Origin: Atrina japonica
Lineage: Eukaryota; Mollusca; Bivalvia; Pterioida; Pinnidae
Reading direction: 5' to 3'
DNA length: 64,000 bases
NCBI GenBank assembly: GCA_030159075.1
Contig: BROG01000110.1
Coordinates: forward strand, 842,501-906,500
In this document: one piece after another, positions 33,835-46,732 of the stretch
Layout of the letters: every line of letters starts with the position of its first letter
How positions within the stretch are numbered: position 1 is the stretch's first letter
Program-made: the position numbers and the translations under genes
Notes under the pieces: generated by a model
Seen by the model: the letters and a program-made list of their open reading frames with translations, nothing else
Told to the model about the DNA's origin: nothing
Database searches by the model: none

Positions 33835-34224
33835 GATGTGAGTGAGTGGTTAGAGCATCACACTTTGAACCATAAAGTCTCTAACTTCTGGGTCCTGTTT
33901 TACAATAGGTGGTAAGTCGTAAATCCTAACTTTTAGTCCTGACTACCAAGGCAACACATCTCTGATTGGTCAGGCCCATGACAATTAGGACTAAGACTTA
34001 GGATTTAGGACTTAGGACCTTTCTTAAAACGGACCCCAGGTCAGCACAGGTTCGAGTCCCATTGAAACCGTAGCTGATTTTTGTAAGAAAGTTTTTCAGT
34101 TTACTTGTGGAAGGTTGGTGGTATCTTTTTGGGTACATTGTAACTGGAGTCTCGCCTCCACCATTAAAAGCTGGTTGCCAAAATACAACTGAAAAGTTGT
34201 TGAGTTTTGAGTAAAACACTATTC
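33835..34224 (+). repeat. SINE family 2 copy split by a MITE
   Basis: The head GAGTGGTTAGAGCATCACAC lies left, and the B box GCACAGGTTCGAGTCCC, the body (AGTTTACTTGTGGAAGG) and the end TTGTTGAGTTTTGAGTAAAA lie right of an inserted 148-bp MITE (33890-34037). Removing that interval makes the copy collinear with 50733-50910. Confidence 0.85.
33890..34037. mobile_element. 148-bp MITE (GGGTCC ends) nested in a SINE
   Basis: Starts GGGTCCTGTTTTACAA and ends TTAAAACGGACCCC, imperfect inverted repeats. The interior has inverted CTAAGTCCTAA-type words around CTGATTGGTCAGGC. The ends resemble Harbinger-type MITEs, but a 3-bp target duplication is not clear. Related ends: 3693-3722 and 5327-5381. Confidence 0.8.
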
Positions 34225-34681
34225 AAAATTTAAAAAAATATATTACAACAAAGAAAGAAGAAATGCTACAACTTTATCAAGTAAAGAAGGTGACATTTAT
34301 TGTGTAGTGTAAACTTTGATCAGTGATCTAAGACATATGTTAATTTCTGGTGTCTCTGCCAACTTCTAGAAACTGTAGCTTGTACATTGTAAACAGTAGT
34401 AAAATAATTTAATTCTTTTCATACATGAGATACACTGTATCAAAGCAATTAAAAAAAAAAACATTCTCAAATGTAAATGTCAAGATATTGATTTTTAATG
34501 TAAACTACCTGGCATTAAACTATGTACCTGTTCTATTTGCTTTAAAATATTTAGTAAGAAAGTGATGAGTAATTTCTGAAGCAAAATTTTTTTGTGCTTT
34601 GTCTCTGATTAAAAACAAATACTTGGAACTGTGTGAATAGAAAATTAATACATGTATTGTGCAGGAAGGGAATGTATACTC

Positions 34682-34719
34682 TGTGTGTGTGTGTGTGCAC
34701 ATGTGTGTGTGTATATATG

Positions 34720-34773
<54 letters not shown>
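34682..34773. repeat. symmetric (TG)n(TA)n(AC)n tract
   Basis: Alternating purine-pyrimidine across 92 bp: TG-rich left, TA-rich centre, AC-rich right. It is self-complementary, so it can form a cruciform or Z-DNA. Confidence 0.97.
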
Positions 34774-34774
<1 letters not shown>

Positions 34775-34860
34775 TGTAGCTGTAAATTTTCAGGCTTTTA
34801 CAACAGAAAACATTTCCACCCCATCTTTAATTCACTCTTGATCACCATTGTCCCATGCAG

Positions 34861-35013
34861 CCTGGTCCCGGCACCATAAAACTTGAGAATTTACTCAAGT
34901 CTGAGAATATTCTCAAATTCGCCTCCTCAGCCAATCAGATTTGAGGATTTGCCACACTTGAGTAAAATTTCTAGACTTAAGTAATTCTTAAGTTTTATGG
35001 TACTGGACCCTGG
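34861..35013. mobile_element. 153-bp palindromic MITE
   Basis: Left CCTGGTCCCGGCACCATAAA then ACTTGAGAATT; right AATTCTTAAGTTTTATGG then TACTGGACCCTGG. The arms of about 45 bp pair imperfectly around a GCCAATCAGATTTG centre. Confidence 0.8.
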
Positions 35014-36752
35014 TCTCTTGGATGAAATGTATGTCTGGGCTTTAATCATTGAGCTTGAAAATTTCGCTTTCTTTTTAAATTCAACCTCTCATCTAAGAAC
35101 AACTATATCTAGGTAACAATATCTGTAGAATTAAACTGAACCTGTATGATAAAAAGTTTAAAAGTTGTAACTGTAGTTGACATTTATTAATGAGAGATGT
35201 TTAAATGTTAATTGTCTGTCTATTTATTTTGAGTAACTTTTTTTTAAATTGGAGGATTTAAAACTTTAAACTAGACATTATTTATTTTGATTGTTTTCAG
35301 CTGGGCATGTACATGTTGGTGTGCTGTCATGATGCTATCAGTATTTATGACAACTTTGTTAATTAGATCTGTTAACATTTTGTTTGGAACAAATAAACCT
35401 GCACACTAAGAAGTTGGCAGTTTGAGATTGAACTACTGTAAAACTAAAAAGAAGCAAGTCACAATGTTACACAGTTTGACTTTTATATTGGTAGATGGTC
35501 TTTCAAATTAAATGCAGTGGAAGGCTTGCTAAAATAATGAATAGAATGTAGATGAATTGATAGGTGAGCAGTGATGATTTGATACACTTGTGACGATACA
35601 GTGTCTTGATTTTCTATATAGAGATCAGGAGGAAGATGCTGTGCCCCAGCAAGTCCTTTGTTCCTGTTTAGGGATGAGATGTTAACCTCTCCTATCTTGT
35701 AATAGTTTATCGCAGATAAATCTTCACATTAAATGCTATACACAATGTAGGGACGGAAATTATTGTGCCTCATTGTAATGATTGCGATAACGGCATAAAA
35801 AACAAACTTAGTTTTTGTGGTTCACTGCATCAAGATAGTTTGTTGCTTATGCTAGCTAAAGATGCATTCTGTCTTTTGTTTAGGCTGATATACCTACTCC
35901 TTAACATGATTATTTCCCAGTTCCTGTGTTCTCATGTCGATAAAGTTGTGCTACTATTATGATCATGCCCAAGCTAGGATTCACCAGATTGACAGCTATC
36001 ATATTCTTCTGAAATATGGTGATAGAAAACAAAAATAGTGAAAATCGTTCTGAAATAAATTAAGCAGATTTTGTAGATATGTTGTTTTAATTGTTTGTTC
36101 CTTTGTTTCATCTTATGAATGAAACACACAAATGCATGCATGCTCACATACACAGTAAAATTTCTGTGAGTAGAATTTTGACAAAGTTCTAATTAATTTT
36201 ATTATTTAGCTGTAGTTATAAACAGTTTATAATTTGAACTTTTATTAGTAACATTTCTTGATGTTTTGAATAAATTTTTACTTTTCTATAGAAACATGCA
36301 AATAAATCTGTCAAAATTTGCATGTGTACAAACTTGCCCCTGGGCAATGCTTCTTTTTCTCATAAACACTCAAATGTTTTAACTTGCAGAGAGTACGGGT
36401 AAGTTATTTTTAGCATTAATCCTAGAAAAGACCATGACAAGTCTTATATGGTTTAACAACAGTCATATACACCCTATAGAACATCTGAAATTACAAATCT
36501 GATGGTTCTCAGTTTACGATCAGTCTTGATGTTTCAAACTTTTGTAGGTGGTCCCTGGAACTTTGACTTATGAAAGTTTGACTGCACACATGCACTCATG
36601 CATTTAAGTGCATACGTGCGTGCACACACACACACACACACGCATCAAGATGACATCAGGATTTATCAGTCCAATGAAACGTGATATAAACTTCAGATCT
36701 CATATATCTACATTGTACTTTTACGTTACTTTGAACTGGTAGAAAAAATTTT
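35014..36752. other. non-coding DNA
   Basis: Contains a short (CA)n run at 36622-36641. After a TATATAG acceptor-like site at 35621, a 20-codon frame ending TAA at 35685 is visible but too short to call. No gene. Confidence 0.45.
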
Positions 36753-37020
36753 GAGCCAACCTGGCTCAGTCGGTAGCGCTTGACTCTTGGTTGTGAGTTC
36801 GAGTTCAGCCAGGGGGAGGTTGGTTTCTTGTCCTTTGGATGAGAGAGTAAAAGCTAAGGTCCTGTGTCACATAAGTTGTCGGCATGTTAAAGAGCCTTAC
36901 TGCTCAATGGCTGTAAGTGCCGAGCATAGGCCAAAATTTGAAGCCCTTTACCGGCAATTGGTGAAGTGTCCATACGAGTGAAAGATTCTTGAGTTGTATA
37001 TTAAACAACAATAAACAAAC
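36753..37020 (+). repeat. SINE family 1, full-length copy
   Basis: The best preserved tRNA head: A box TGGCTCAGTCGGTAGCGC and B box GTGAGTTCGAGTTCAGCC. The body (AAGTTGTCGGCATGTTAAAG, TACTGCTCAATGGCTGTAAG, TTTACCGGCAATTGGTGAAG) and the tail CAACAATAAACAAAC follow. The frame at 36787-36981 is a by-product. Confidence 0.92.
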
Positions 37021-38218
37021 ATAAAATAGAATAAATGTTATAATATATTATCATTATTATATATGGAATTTGTATCACCAGTATAATCTCATGGGACATA
37101 CATCTGCAGCGTTTTACTAGATCTATGTATAAACAATGCGAAACAGCAGTGTCAACACGAACCTTACATACATGTCAAGTCCTGACATATAGGTGACCAG
37201 TATGTTATAATGGGATACATGTTATGTGGTCATTTCTAACCTCAGCAACAGTGTTTATGTATGGAGCCTACACAGTAAGGCTTCTACATATCTTGTTTAC
37301 ATAGTTCCTATGTGACTCTCTCTTTTCTCATAGATTTGAAAAAGTCAATTGGCTTTGTCCTTTTTAAAAATATTTCCTGATAGATTAGACACATGGCAAG
37401 ACAGCAGGAAGAAATACTTAATACATCAGTGTTAGATTGTATAATAGGAATTCAACAACACTTAAAACATGACAATACATTTTTCTCTTTCCATCTTAAT
37501 CCAGCACCTGTATTCAAAATATATGTCTGAGGGCCCCCCACTTAACAATGTTAATACAGAGGTATGTATGTAATATGAGCCAGTTTACAATGTCTGTGTT
37601 TAAAGGATCATTAATAGGTGTATGGTAAATAATGGAGATATTATCTACATTAATTGATCGCAACAAAACACACCTTTTGTTGAAAGGTGGATAAATTTAA
37701 ATAAGAATTAAATTACCTTTGACCTTGGTTTAATCAGTGTATAGTATCAGTCTGTCGGAATTTAATCTATAACACTGCCTTATTAACAACAGGAATGTAT
37801 ATCAAATTTAGTTCCAGTTGATCCCTGTGCATTGCACCCTGAAACTGACACAATCTAAAAACACACAGCATGTTTTTTGTGTCTTGAGTTAAAAATAGAC
37901 AATAGATAAATGTATAGAACTGTCCTTCTAATAGTTTCTGGGGTCTTGAGAAAAGCTATGTAAACGTATACAGCAAAAAGATATAGGCCCTTATACATGT
38001 AGCTTAACTTTGTGTGAAGACAGAAAGCAGCAATCATTTTCTGATTAGAAGAGAAAGTAGATGACAACATACACTGCTTTTCCTGAAAATAGACAACAGA
38101 ATTGGTCAGCTGTCGGCTTCTGTTGAGAAGGCCGACAAATGAATATATAACCATGCTTTCTGACTAGTAATTCAATATTCCTAAATTCCTAATAATTATA
38201 TACAGAGCTGATTAACAG
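37021..38218. other. non-coding DNA
   Basis: No gene; a 99-codon minus frame at 37855-38154 has no recognisable domain. Confidence 0.45.
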
Positions 38219-40072
38219 AGATGTTAACAGTTGCCCGCTTGCCCAAAGAAAGTAAAAGTTCGAACTGAGCTACAATATTTCAATAGTCTGTTGCTCGGCC
38301 GGCTAGTAAAAAGTACAATCATTCATCATTTCATAAAGCTTAAGTTTCAAAAGTGATCCATTTCTTTCTATTTGAGGTTAAAAATTTATTCCTAAAACCA
38401 ATTACAAACTAAAATAATTATTTTATTGACAATTAAACATGTTAACTAGTCTTTCTCTCATGGCAGAAAATGTCACAGAACACATGTCATGGTGTGTTAA
38501 CTGTTGTTGCTTGCACATACCTGTCAGCTCACATCCGTAAATTTGACCTTGGACCTGCTATTTTTTAATAACAAGATGGGTCATTAAATAACCCAGGACT
38601 TTTACCCCCGATTTTAGGACCTACACAATTAAAAAAAAAATTTGTATCCAATCAGAGACTCTATTTCGATGTTTGATTGGCTTCTTTGACATATTGTGAA
38701 AGTGACTAAATGCTCCCGTGAAGTACCACGGACAGCAACTAAGTCTGAAATAGGCAAATGAGTTACCAAACTGTAATTTCTGGAATTAATACCAATTATT
38801 ATTTAATAAAAACAAAACATTTACAGTATATTGTTTAATTTCCACTGAAATTCTTGACTTCAAGGAATATTGAGCTGTTCCTTCTTACCATTTTTTCCTT
38901 GGCACAAAGAAGGTACCAAACCCGATCAATTAATGATAAATTTTACCTACCGGTAAATATTCAAATTATCGAACTGATATCAGTTAATTGGACACAAGCA
39001 AAAAAGAATTTGCAGTAGGTTAATTAATTCCACTGAAAATGCTTGCCAACAATAAAGGTTCTGCAATTTCCCTTCTGAATATATACAAGTAAATGATCAG
39101 GGCAACGCCAAACCCGATCAATGAAAGATAAATTATCTTTACCTTTTTATATTCATCTACAATTATTATTATAAGTATAAGTAAGTAATACAATAAAATT
39201 CGCAATTAAGACCCATAAATAAATTTTCATACCAATTCTTGAATTCAAATATAATTGTAGATCCATTTGATAACTTTTAAAATAATTTTTTATATCTTTT
39301 TTGGATATAATTATATGTAAATATATTTTTGTTACTCGATTGATTCTGGAAAAAATGTCACACACGCTATGACCAGGGATATTTTTACTCGATGCAGGTC
39401 ATGACCAGCATTTTCACTTTAAGAGGTTGACAGGTATGCTTGCAGTTTATGGAAGAAGTGGAAGTTGTGTGTCTAATAAAAGAACCAATACCGAATGGTA
39501 CAGAATTTCAGGATGTGTTACAATAATAATACATGTAACATTATACATTGTATAAAAGTTATAAAATCTTAATCAAATGTAGGTGAATGATAAAAGTGAA
39601 AATAGTTACGGTAAATTAAAGTTTTAATGAAATATATAAAAATGGATAGCTATTGTTTTCAAAATTGAAAACTTACTTTTTGTAATTTGCATTGATTTAA
39701 ACACTCACATGTAGTAGTTACATTGTCAAATAGTAGGCCTAATATAATGACTGATAATGATGCATTTGCAATTGACCTATCACCAAATGGTCGACACGGC
39801 ACCTTTTGGCAAACTTTTCCATTATGACGTTACAATCAAATGGCCCGTCAAGCATATGTGTGATTATGACGTCAAAAACGCACATGGAGAGCCACATGTC
39901 AGACATTTGGCGATAGGTCAATTAATTTACTTGTAAAAACATTATAAACAGCACTAAATTAATGTATATAAATTGAATCAAATATTTTTTTCTTTGCGGG
40001 CAACAAGATTTTGATGGCAGGCAACCAAAATTTCAGTAGCACTTGCCCAGCTGGGCAAGTTGTTAAAAATGT
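38219..40072. mobile_element. putative 1.85-kb element with GTTGCCC inverted ends
   Basis: Left AGATGTTAACAGTTGCCCGC then TTGCCCAAAGAAA; right TTTCTTTGCGGGCAACAAG and further CAGCTGGGCAAGTTGTTAAA. The ends are inverted and carry repeated GGGCAAG words. The interior holds a roughly 190-bp diverged duplication (38846-38945 and 39028-39135, both ending AAACCCGATCAAT) and a nested MITE. There is no transposase. Confidence 0.45.
39772..39921. mobile_element. 150-bp MITE with TTGACCTATC ends
   Basis: Left TTGACCTATCACCAAATG and right CATTTGGCGATAGGTCAA are inverted repeats (one mismatch), flanked by AATT-like bases on both sides. It contains two TTATGACGT words, one within the palindrome TGACGTCA at about 39867. 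It lies inside the larger putative element. Confidence 0.82.
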
Positions 40073-40667
40073 TGAGGTTGAGGTCTGGTATACATTTTAT
40101 GTGTGCATACACCTGATTGTAGGTCCAGAAAATTTAAATTTGAGATCTGTTTGAAAATACTTTATTCTTTAGTTTGAAATTCCATTTTTTTTTTTTTTTG
40201 AAATACAAGCCATTTTTACATTGGAAATGGGTCCTGTAATTGGATGCTATAAATGGCCTAAATAAATCCCTGCATATGTTGAGGTTGGCATATTATTTTG
40301 GCTTTAACTTGTGTTTTTATTGATCACTTGATGTGTTAACCACACAACCTAAAAAACCCTTTCAAGAAGGAACTCATATAGTGTCAGCCCTGTGTATCTT
40401 AATTTAGGATGTAATTTTAAAAACAATGCAGTGTATGATATTTTGTCATTTAATGGAAACATTTCATAACAGAAAAATAAAACGTGAAAATCGGTGAAAG
40501 ACAACCTTCCATGCACTGGAAAAAGTGATATTCAGCACAGAAACTGGCAAATGTCCCTACTTTAGTTTATCATGTTACATGTACTTAGGATGTTTGAGCA
40601 CTTTATTGTTATTTTGCAACCTGCCAAGAATATTTTACTTACATGAAGATTGCACCATATTTAAGTG

Positions 40668-40790
40668 AAGTGCCACAATTTTGACCTGTGCTGAGGACTT
40701 ACATCAACGCAGTGAGGGTTCTTTTACATGCTACACTTGCTGTGATACTGGACCACAGTTTTAAGTCTCATCAGAAAGACTAGCATAGAA
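40668..40790 (-). repeat. SINE family 1 fragment
   Basis: GCAGTGAGGGTTCTTTTACA, GACCACAGTTTTAAGTCTCA and TCAGAAAGAC match the reverse complement of the SINE family 1 body. Head and tail are lost. Confidence 0.6.
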
Positions 40791-41512
40791 TGCTGACCTG
40801 AAGTGACCCTGGTTTGTGATCATCAAAATGAATATGTCACCAAAGACAGTTTGCAGTTTTAAATATCCAAGGCCTTCGTTTTAGAATCACTTACCTGGTA
40901 TATATCTTATTCTTGAAGAGGTAGTGATTTACTGTTGTTTTGCATTGTTTCAAAATGTAAAAGCCTCTTGTGATCTGATCCAGTACAACAAGCTTGTCGT
41001 ATAAAAAATATTTTACCAAATGTTTAAGGAGGTCATTGTTATACTGCCTCTTCAGACAGTGAAATCTATATATATGAAATAATATTCAAGGGACGACTAT
41101 TAACAACTGGTAAAATAGTATATACATATTTACAATCAGCAAATGAAGAGATATTATATAAAGAAGCTTTTAGTATTACTTGTGTTTGTAAGTGGGGAAG
41201 GCATTCTTGAGGTTTCTATTAGCATAAATATGCTAGGTATTTTTTGCAACGAGATGTCCTAAAACCCGAAAGGTAGAAATTTGCAATAATATATGTTATT
41301 CTATTGCTCATCTTATCAATCATGTTTTGCATGACGTCCGCTGGAGGTGTGAGGATTGAAAAGTCATCAATTACCTGTTTACGATTAGTAGGACATTAGG
41401 TAAACATAGCCATGGTGGTCAATGATCTAAGATAGATGTAGCATATAAGTGATCACTCTGTTCTCCCAAAATCATTGTATTACATTAGGTTGTAGTAATT
41501 TTCTAAGTTTAG
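40791..41512. other. non-coding DNA
   Basis: Nothing recognised. Confidence 0.5.
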
Positions 41513-41624
41513 TAGGGCTGTCATTGATAGACTTGATATTGATGTATCAATATACAAATTAATTAGATATGATAATTGATACAATTTTTTTAGTATTGAT
41601 ACATTTCATAAGATGACGGCCCTA
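41513..41624. mobile_element. 112-bp hAT MITE with 8-bp target duplication
   Basis: Starts TAGGGCTGTCAT and ends ATGACGGCCCTA, typical hAT ends. Flanks AAGTTTAG (41505-41512) and ATGTTTAG (41625-41632) agree at 7 of 8 bases, as expected for a hAT target duplication. Confidence 0.88.
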
Positions 41625-41632
41625 ATGTTTAG

Positions 41633-42850
41633 TAGATTCTACTTAAAATTTACCAAAAGATAAAATGGTTTCAGTTGCTGTTAAAATTTCATTGCTCATT
41701 TGATCAGTATATGGGAATTTTTTTTTCAAGATCATTTTGAATTGTTTTTATAAGTGTTATTTTATACCCCACCAAAAATTTCCATTGTCATGGCGATATC
41801 ACCATTTGAATGTAGGATTCTGGGAAGTCATAACATCAAATTGACTGGTGGTATCAATGATCAAGTTCATTCTTTCCTGTTTTTGTTTTGTATGGATATT
41901 TTATTAAATTCAAGAAACTATAGACCTGGATTTTCCGTTTTGTGAAAAAAGGAAGTAAATGTCTAACCTGCAGTAGATATAAATTTCAATGGCTACATAG
42001 CTACAAAATAGAGTTATTTAAAATCCTGAGTCATAATTTCAAGAGGTGCTATAAATTGAAATTAAAAACTGAAGTGTCCTTTATTTGTAACATTTATAAA
42101 AGTTTCTGATGGATTGAAAAATGATTTACTTTTTACATACCAATAATATTGTACTTGCATCAGAAAATGGTATTGTACAAAAATGCATTGGACAAATATG
42201 TATTAAAACTGCTAGGCCCCATTATTTTCTGTCACTGTTGATATTAATTTGTGATTGTTTTCTCTCTGTATCTTATATAGGGGTGCATTAAATAAGAATA
42301 AATCTTTTCAAGGTCATTCACTTTGTAATGTACATGTGTATTATAGAACTGTACTTGGTCTCTACACATCACAACCATTTTTGAATATATTTAATTGCTA
42401 TTTTATGCCAAGCTTAGAATGTTTTGCTTAGATAGAGATATTGCCAGCTACAAATTTAAACATGTGCAAAGGAAGTTTCCATTATGATGATGCAAGACTT
42501 TGATTTCAAGTCCCATCAAAAAGACCTGATTTTTTTTCCAGATTATGAATATCATAAACATAATACCAAAGTTATGAAGCAAATACTGAAGCATGAATTG
42601 ACTACATCTGCCTGTTTGTATCAACAATTTTGTTTAGCTGTTGCTTTTAGCTGTATTGTCAAAGAATGGCATAATTTTTTACCTTTACCTTGAAAATTCC
42701 AGATGTAACGGTATTTACGCTTTAGGATGTTTTTGAAATACAATGCCTCGCGATTCAGCCATACTGCCTTTAGTCCATTCTTATGTTTCTTCCTATGTTA
42801 AGTATCAAATGAAAGAAGTACTGTTATCAGCCATGTATATCCTGCATTTA
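41633..42850. other. non-coding DNA
   Basis: Open frames at 41754-41945 and 42484-42693 have no domain or splice support. Confidence 0.45.
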
Positions 42851-42975
42851 TGTATTATCCGCATCCCCCATTTCAGCATCAGATCTCTGAGAAAAAAAGG
42901 TGTTTGTGCTTTAAGGCCTAACCGCATCTGGGTTTTATACATGACCATTACTGGGGCATTAGTATGACCGAAAAT
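42851..42975. repeat. diverged relative of the ATTATCC hairpin MITE
   Basis: TGTATTATCCGCATCCCCCA and GGGTTTTATACATGACCATT parallel the blocks of 43633-43691, with a longer interior. Confidence 0.4.
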
Positions 42976-43632
42976 CAGTCTAATTTTAGATATCAATCCT
43001 TAGATTGGTATTTGACAGAAATAGGTAAATATTCATTAAATAAAAGAAAATATGATACTTCGAGATTTGAAATAAATGTATAACTACGAAATGGGAATCT
43101 GAAGTACGAAACTACAAGATACTACATATGCTGTTCCGTGTAACTCCCTTATTTACAGTTACAGTATGGCGGTTCGCTTTGTCATCTACAAGCGCAAAAT
43201 AATCACAAGATTAAGTTGAGATTGTTCACATTTTCAATAATAGCATAAAACTCTAAGAGGAAGGTTAACAGGACACACAGGTACTGTACTGTTCCGTTTC
43301 CCATGGATATTCTATGATTAAAACCATGCCAGGTTACCAATTGGCAATCGGAGAGTGTGACAGTCTGAGTGTCACTCGCTGACCAATTTTGCAATGAGCT
43401 ATTTATAGGCAATTTGTGAACTGAAATACACATGCACACACACTGAAGACAAGGTTCATTTATCAAACATTTATTCACCATCACCATAGACTCGAACATC
43501 ATGATTATGATATAGAAAACTTGGCCAAATAAAGGCAAGTTTACCATCCAACATCAAATCTTCTGCATCTTTTTTTTTTTTTTTTTTACCTATAGTCCCA
43601 TAGGAAAAAATGCCCAAAGAACCTGTTGTACT

Positions 43633-43691
43633 GTATTATCCACACCCCATCCCTGAGACAAATTTTAGAGTGAAAAGAGTGTGGATTATAC
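43633..43691. mobile_element. 59-bp hairpin MITE
   Basis: GTATTATCCACACCCC on the left and GTGTGGATTATAC on the right form an inverted repeat around a short A+T-rich loop. A T18 run lies just upstream (43570-43587). Confidence 0.6.
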
Positions 43692-45710
43692 ATGGCCAAT
43701 TATTGGTCATAAGTTTAGTCTGAATGAATATGTAATATCTCCAACAGCAATAAAAATCATGTGAGGTTTGACCAATTGTATCCTCGTCTTGTGAAACCAG
43801 TATTAAGTGAAAGGTGAGCAATTATAGAACTTTTTATTGACAGACACAGACAAAATCTATATCACCCCTAATTTACTGGTAGGGAACTAATAAATATATT
43901 TCAGATAAATTTATCTGCCGGTAATAATATTGATAATGATACTATACAAATGTACTTTGCCATGACTAGCATTTTCCTGAATAATTTGTCAAAAAAACAA
44001 ATTCAGAGAACTCAGATTTTACTCAACAAATCTCAGAATTTATTTTTTTATAGACTAACAAAGGCTGTCTGTACAAAGCAATAAGTATTCATACAAAAAT
44101 TCTAACCAAACCAAAAAATTGAACACATTTAATCTTATATATTTATATGAATAACTGATCTATCCTGTGGTGGTCACATGTAAAACATATTTCCTGCTCT
44201 TTCTTATATTATCATGTTAAAACTTAACAAGACACACTGCAGAGCGTTTTTTTTACTGATAATGTTGACATTTCACATACACCATGTGAGCTGATCATTT
44301 AGAGAATAATGCTGTTGTTATGAAGTATAAGGTGTTTTCTTTCAGACTATTATGGTACTCTGTGAGAGACATATACTTATATTTAAAAATAATGGGAGGT
44401 TATTCAAGAAATTGGGACAAAACCAGGGGGTACACAAAGTTCAAGAGCATTCAAGTCAATGAACTTTATACATTTGACCAGTCTGTATTTATAGAAGCAA
44501 TTAAAACATTACACATTGTTTAATCACATGTGTGATACTGATTACCAAGTATAATAAGGGTGTTCACAGGTATATTGTGACAGGTGTGCAAATATTTACA
44601 TCTTACATAACCTTACATGTACAGGAAATTATACAGGTAAATATACAAACATACAGTAAACAAACATTAGTATGTTCCCAGAGGAGACCCTGAAGTTAAA
44701 GCAGACTTTATCAATACCTAGGTAATGAATAATCCTTAATGCATATATACAACATGGGACATTAATTCTTGAAGTTAAACTGTAATGGATTGTAAGATAA
44801 AGGACCAAAAGTAAAACAAACCAGATTAATTGGACCTTTTGACCTTTCCTGTCAACCTCTCATGTGATTCAAATTTGAAATTGGATTCTCCATGCATATA
44901 GTATTACATGAATGAATGTATAACAAGAGAAGTGAGCATCTAGGAGTAACGAAGTAGTTCACTTAAATGTATTACTATTAAGCTATGTTATTTTATATGT
45001 GCACTTATAAAATATGTAGATTGGGTCAGGAAATGCCACACTTTTACTATCTTTTGGGGTTTTCATTCAGTCAATGAATCCAGTGTTTTTGGGCTTTTTT
45101 TCACATATTACATGCTCTATAGCTCACCCCGAGACAAAACACAAGTTAGTGTTTTAATGTAAATGTTTGACTGATCTTTTGTAGGTTCGTCATATTTTCA
45201 CCTTTTTCTCAATATCAAATTATTTGATAACCTTCATTGTCATGATGAAAATTGCTCAACTTTGTCTGACATACTTTTCTATTGATACATTGTAATTATC
45301 CTATTTCATGCTTGTATTGTTAGAGGATAAATATTTGGTGAAAGTGAAGTTTTATTTAGTCATATTTAGCATCAAGTAACATTATATTAAATTGTATGTA
45401 AACTGTATAATTATGAATATTTTCAGCTGTTTGTGGTCTTGGTATTAATAGTTATCATTTGACCTTGACTCAAGGATTTATGAAATAAGTACTTCATTTG
45501 ACATTTACTCTATTACAAATATGATGACTTCAGCTGCCTTATCATCAGCTTTTGATATTTTAGTTGTAATATCTCTGTATTCTTTGCACAAAATATTTGT
45601 CTCCCAGAGGTGCAAGATCCTTTCAGCATAAGATCATTTCATACAGTCATATATAAGTCAATTTTAAGTTGTAACAACTAGATGAATAATGTTTAGAAGT
45701 AAACATTTCA
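43692..45710. other. non-coding DNA
   Basis: Nothing recognised. Confidence 0.5.
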
Positions 45711-45729
45711 CAGAGAATATTGAATTAAG

Positions 45730-45850
45730 CATTCTGTAGTGGTTTTTAACCTATCTATGGCGTTTATGACCAGGGATTTGAACACAGACCTGTGGCAGGA
45801 TGGTCACTCCTCCTTGACACCTGATCTCATCCTGAATTTCCTGGAAATTA
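45730..45850 (-). repeat. eroded tRNA-like repeat remnant
   Basis: On the minus strand, GGTCTGTGTTCAAATCCCTG resembles a B box. The interval is richer in G+C than its surroundings and includes an open plus frame without protein character. Confidence 0.3.
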
Positions 45851-45916
45851 TTAATTGTTCATTACTCATTGTATTGTATATTGCCTTACGAATTTTGAAA
45901 CTGTCAATGCTGTGGG

Positions 45917-45961
45917 AGTGTGTGTGTGTGTGTTAGAGAGAGAGAGAGAGAGAGAGAGAGA
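45917..45961. repeat. (GT)n(GA)n compound microsatellite
   Basis: A GT run to 45933, then a GA run to 45961. Confidence 0.95.
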
Positions 45962-46276
45962 CTTCTGGGTTGCTAGCATATGGTTTCTTTGCTTTTTATG
46001 TATTTATATTTGTCCTAGGTCCCGCCTTTTTTCAGACTTGTAAGTCGATCAAGTAGTTTATTAAATGAAGATATGGTATAATTTACATATAAATAACTTA
46101 CTAAATTCATAAGCATGTAACTACACTATGTTATCAAACATCTGTGACATACAACAGGCAATGAAAATCAATTATTTTTCAGTAGTGAGAATGAGGATTA
46201 GCATATTTTAATTTCATGTTATTTCACCAAAATTTATCAAGGATCGTATTGTTTTTTAAAGTCTTGTCTCTTTGTT

Positions 46277-46326
46277 AACTCATACACCCCTAAAGACAAA
46301 TTTGGTCTGGTCTGTATCATTTATTT
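46277..46326. mobile_element. half copy of the TTAACTCA MITE
   Basis: TTAACTCATACACCCCTAAA then GACAAATTTGGTCTGGTC is the reverse complement of the right half of 2127-2217. The other end is not found. Confidence 0.55.
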
Positions 46327-46732
46327 TCAGTAAAGTCCATCTTTTCAGGGGTAGAATGGTTATGTGACCTGTCCCTCTCATTATCATAGGTCATCAGTTC
46401 GAGGTTGAAGGAAGTTGGATGCAATATTGTAAAATGTATTTTAATAAACATATATATTACAAATAATGGAAATCAACTAAAGAACGCTATTCAGCCTATT
46501 TAGATTAGGACCCCAATTTTCTGGTTTATTGATAATGAACTGAAATGAGTTATTGCGAGTCAAAGAAAAAGTACAAATAGGTCAATTTTGTATATCTTAA
46601 CGTAAAATGCACTAAACATAGTAAATGTACCCATCCTCTTCACAAAAAGGGAGTTTAGTGCGTTGTTTTGTTGTGTGGTTTAGAAATGATGAGTTTATTG
46701 TTACTCAACATTGAGTTTATCGTTACTTGCAG

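Noticed and set aside
36787..36981. 65-codon ORF
   Set aside because: It lies wholly inside a SINE family 1 copy.
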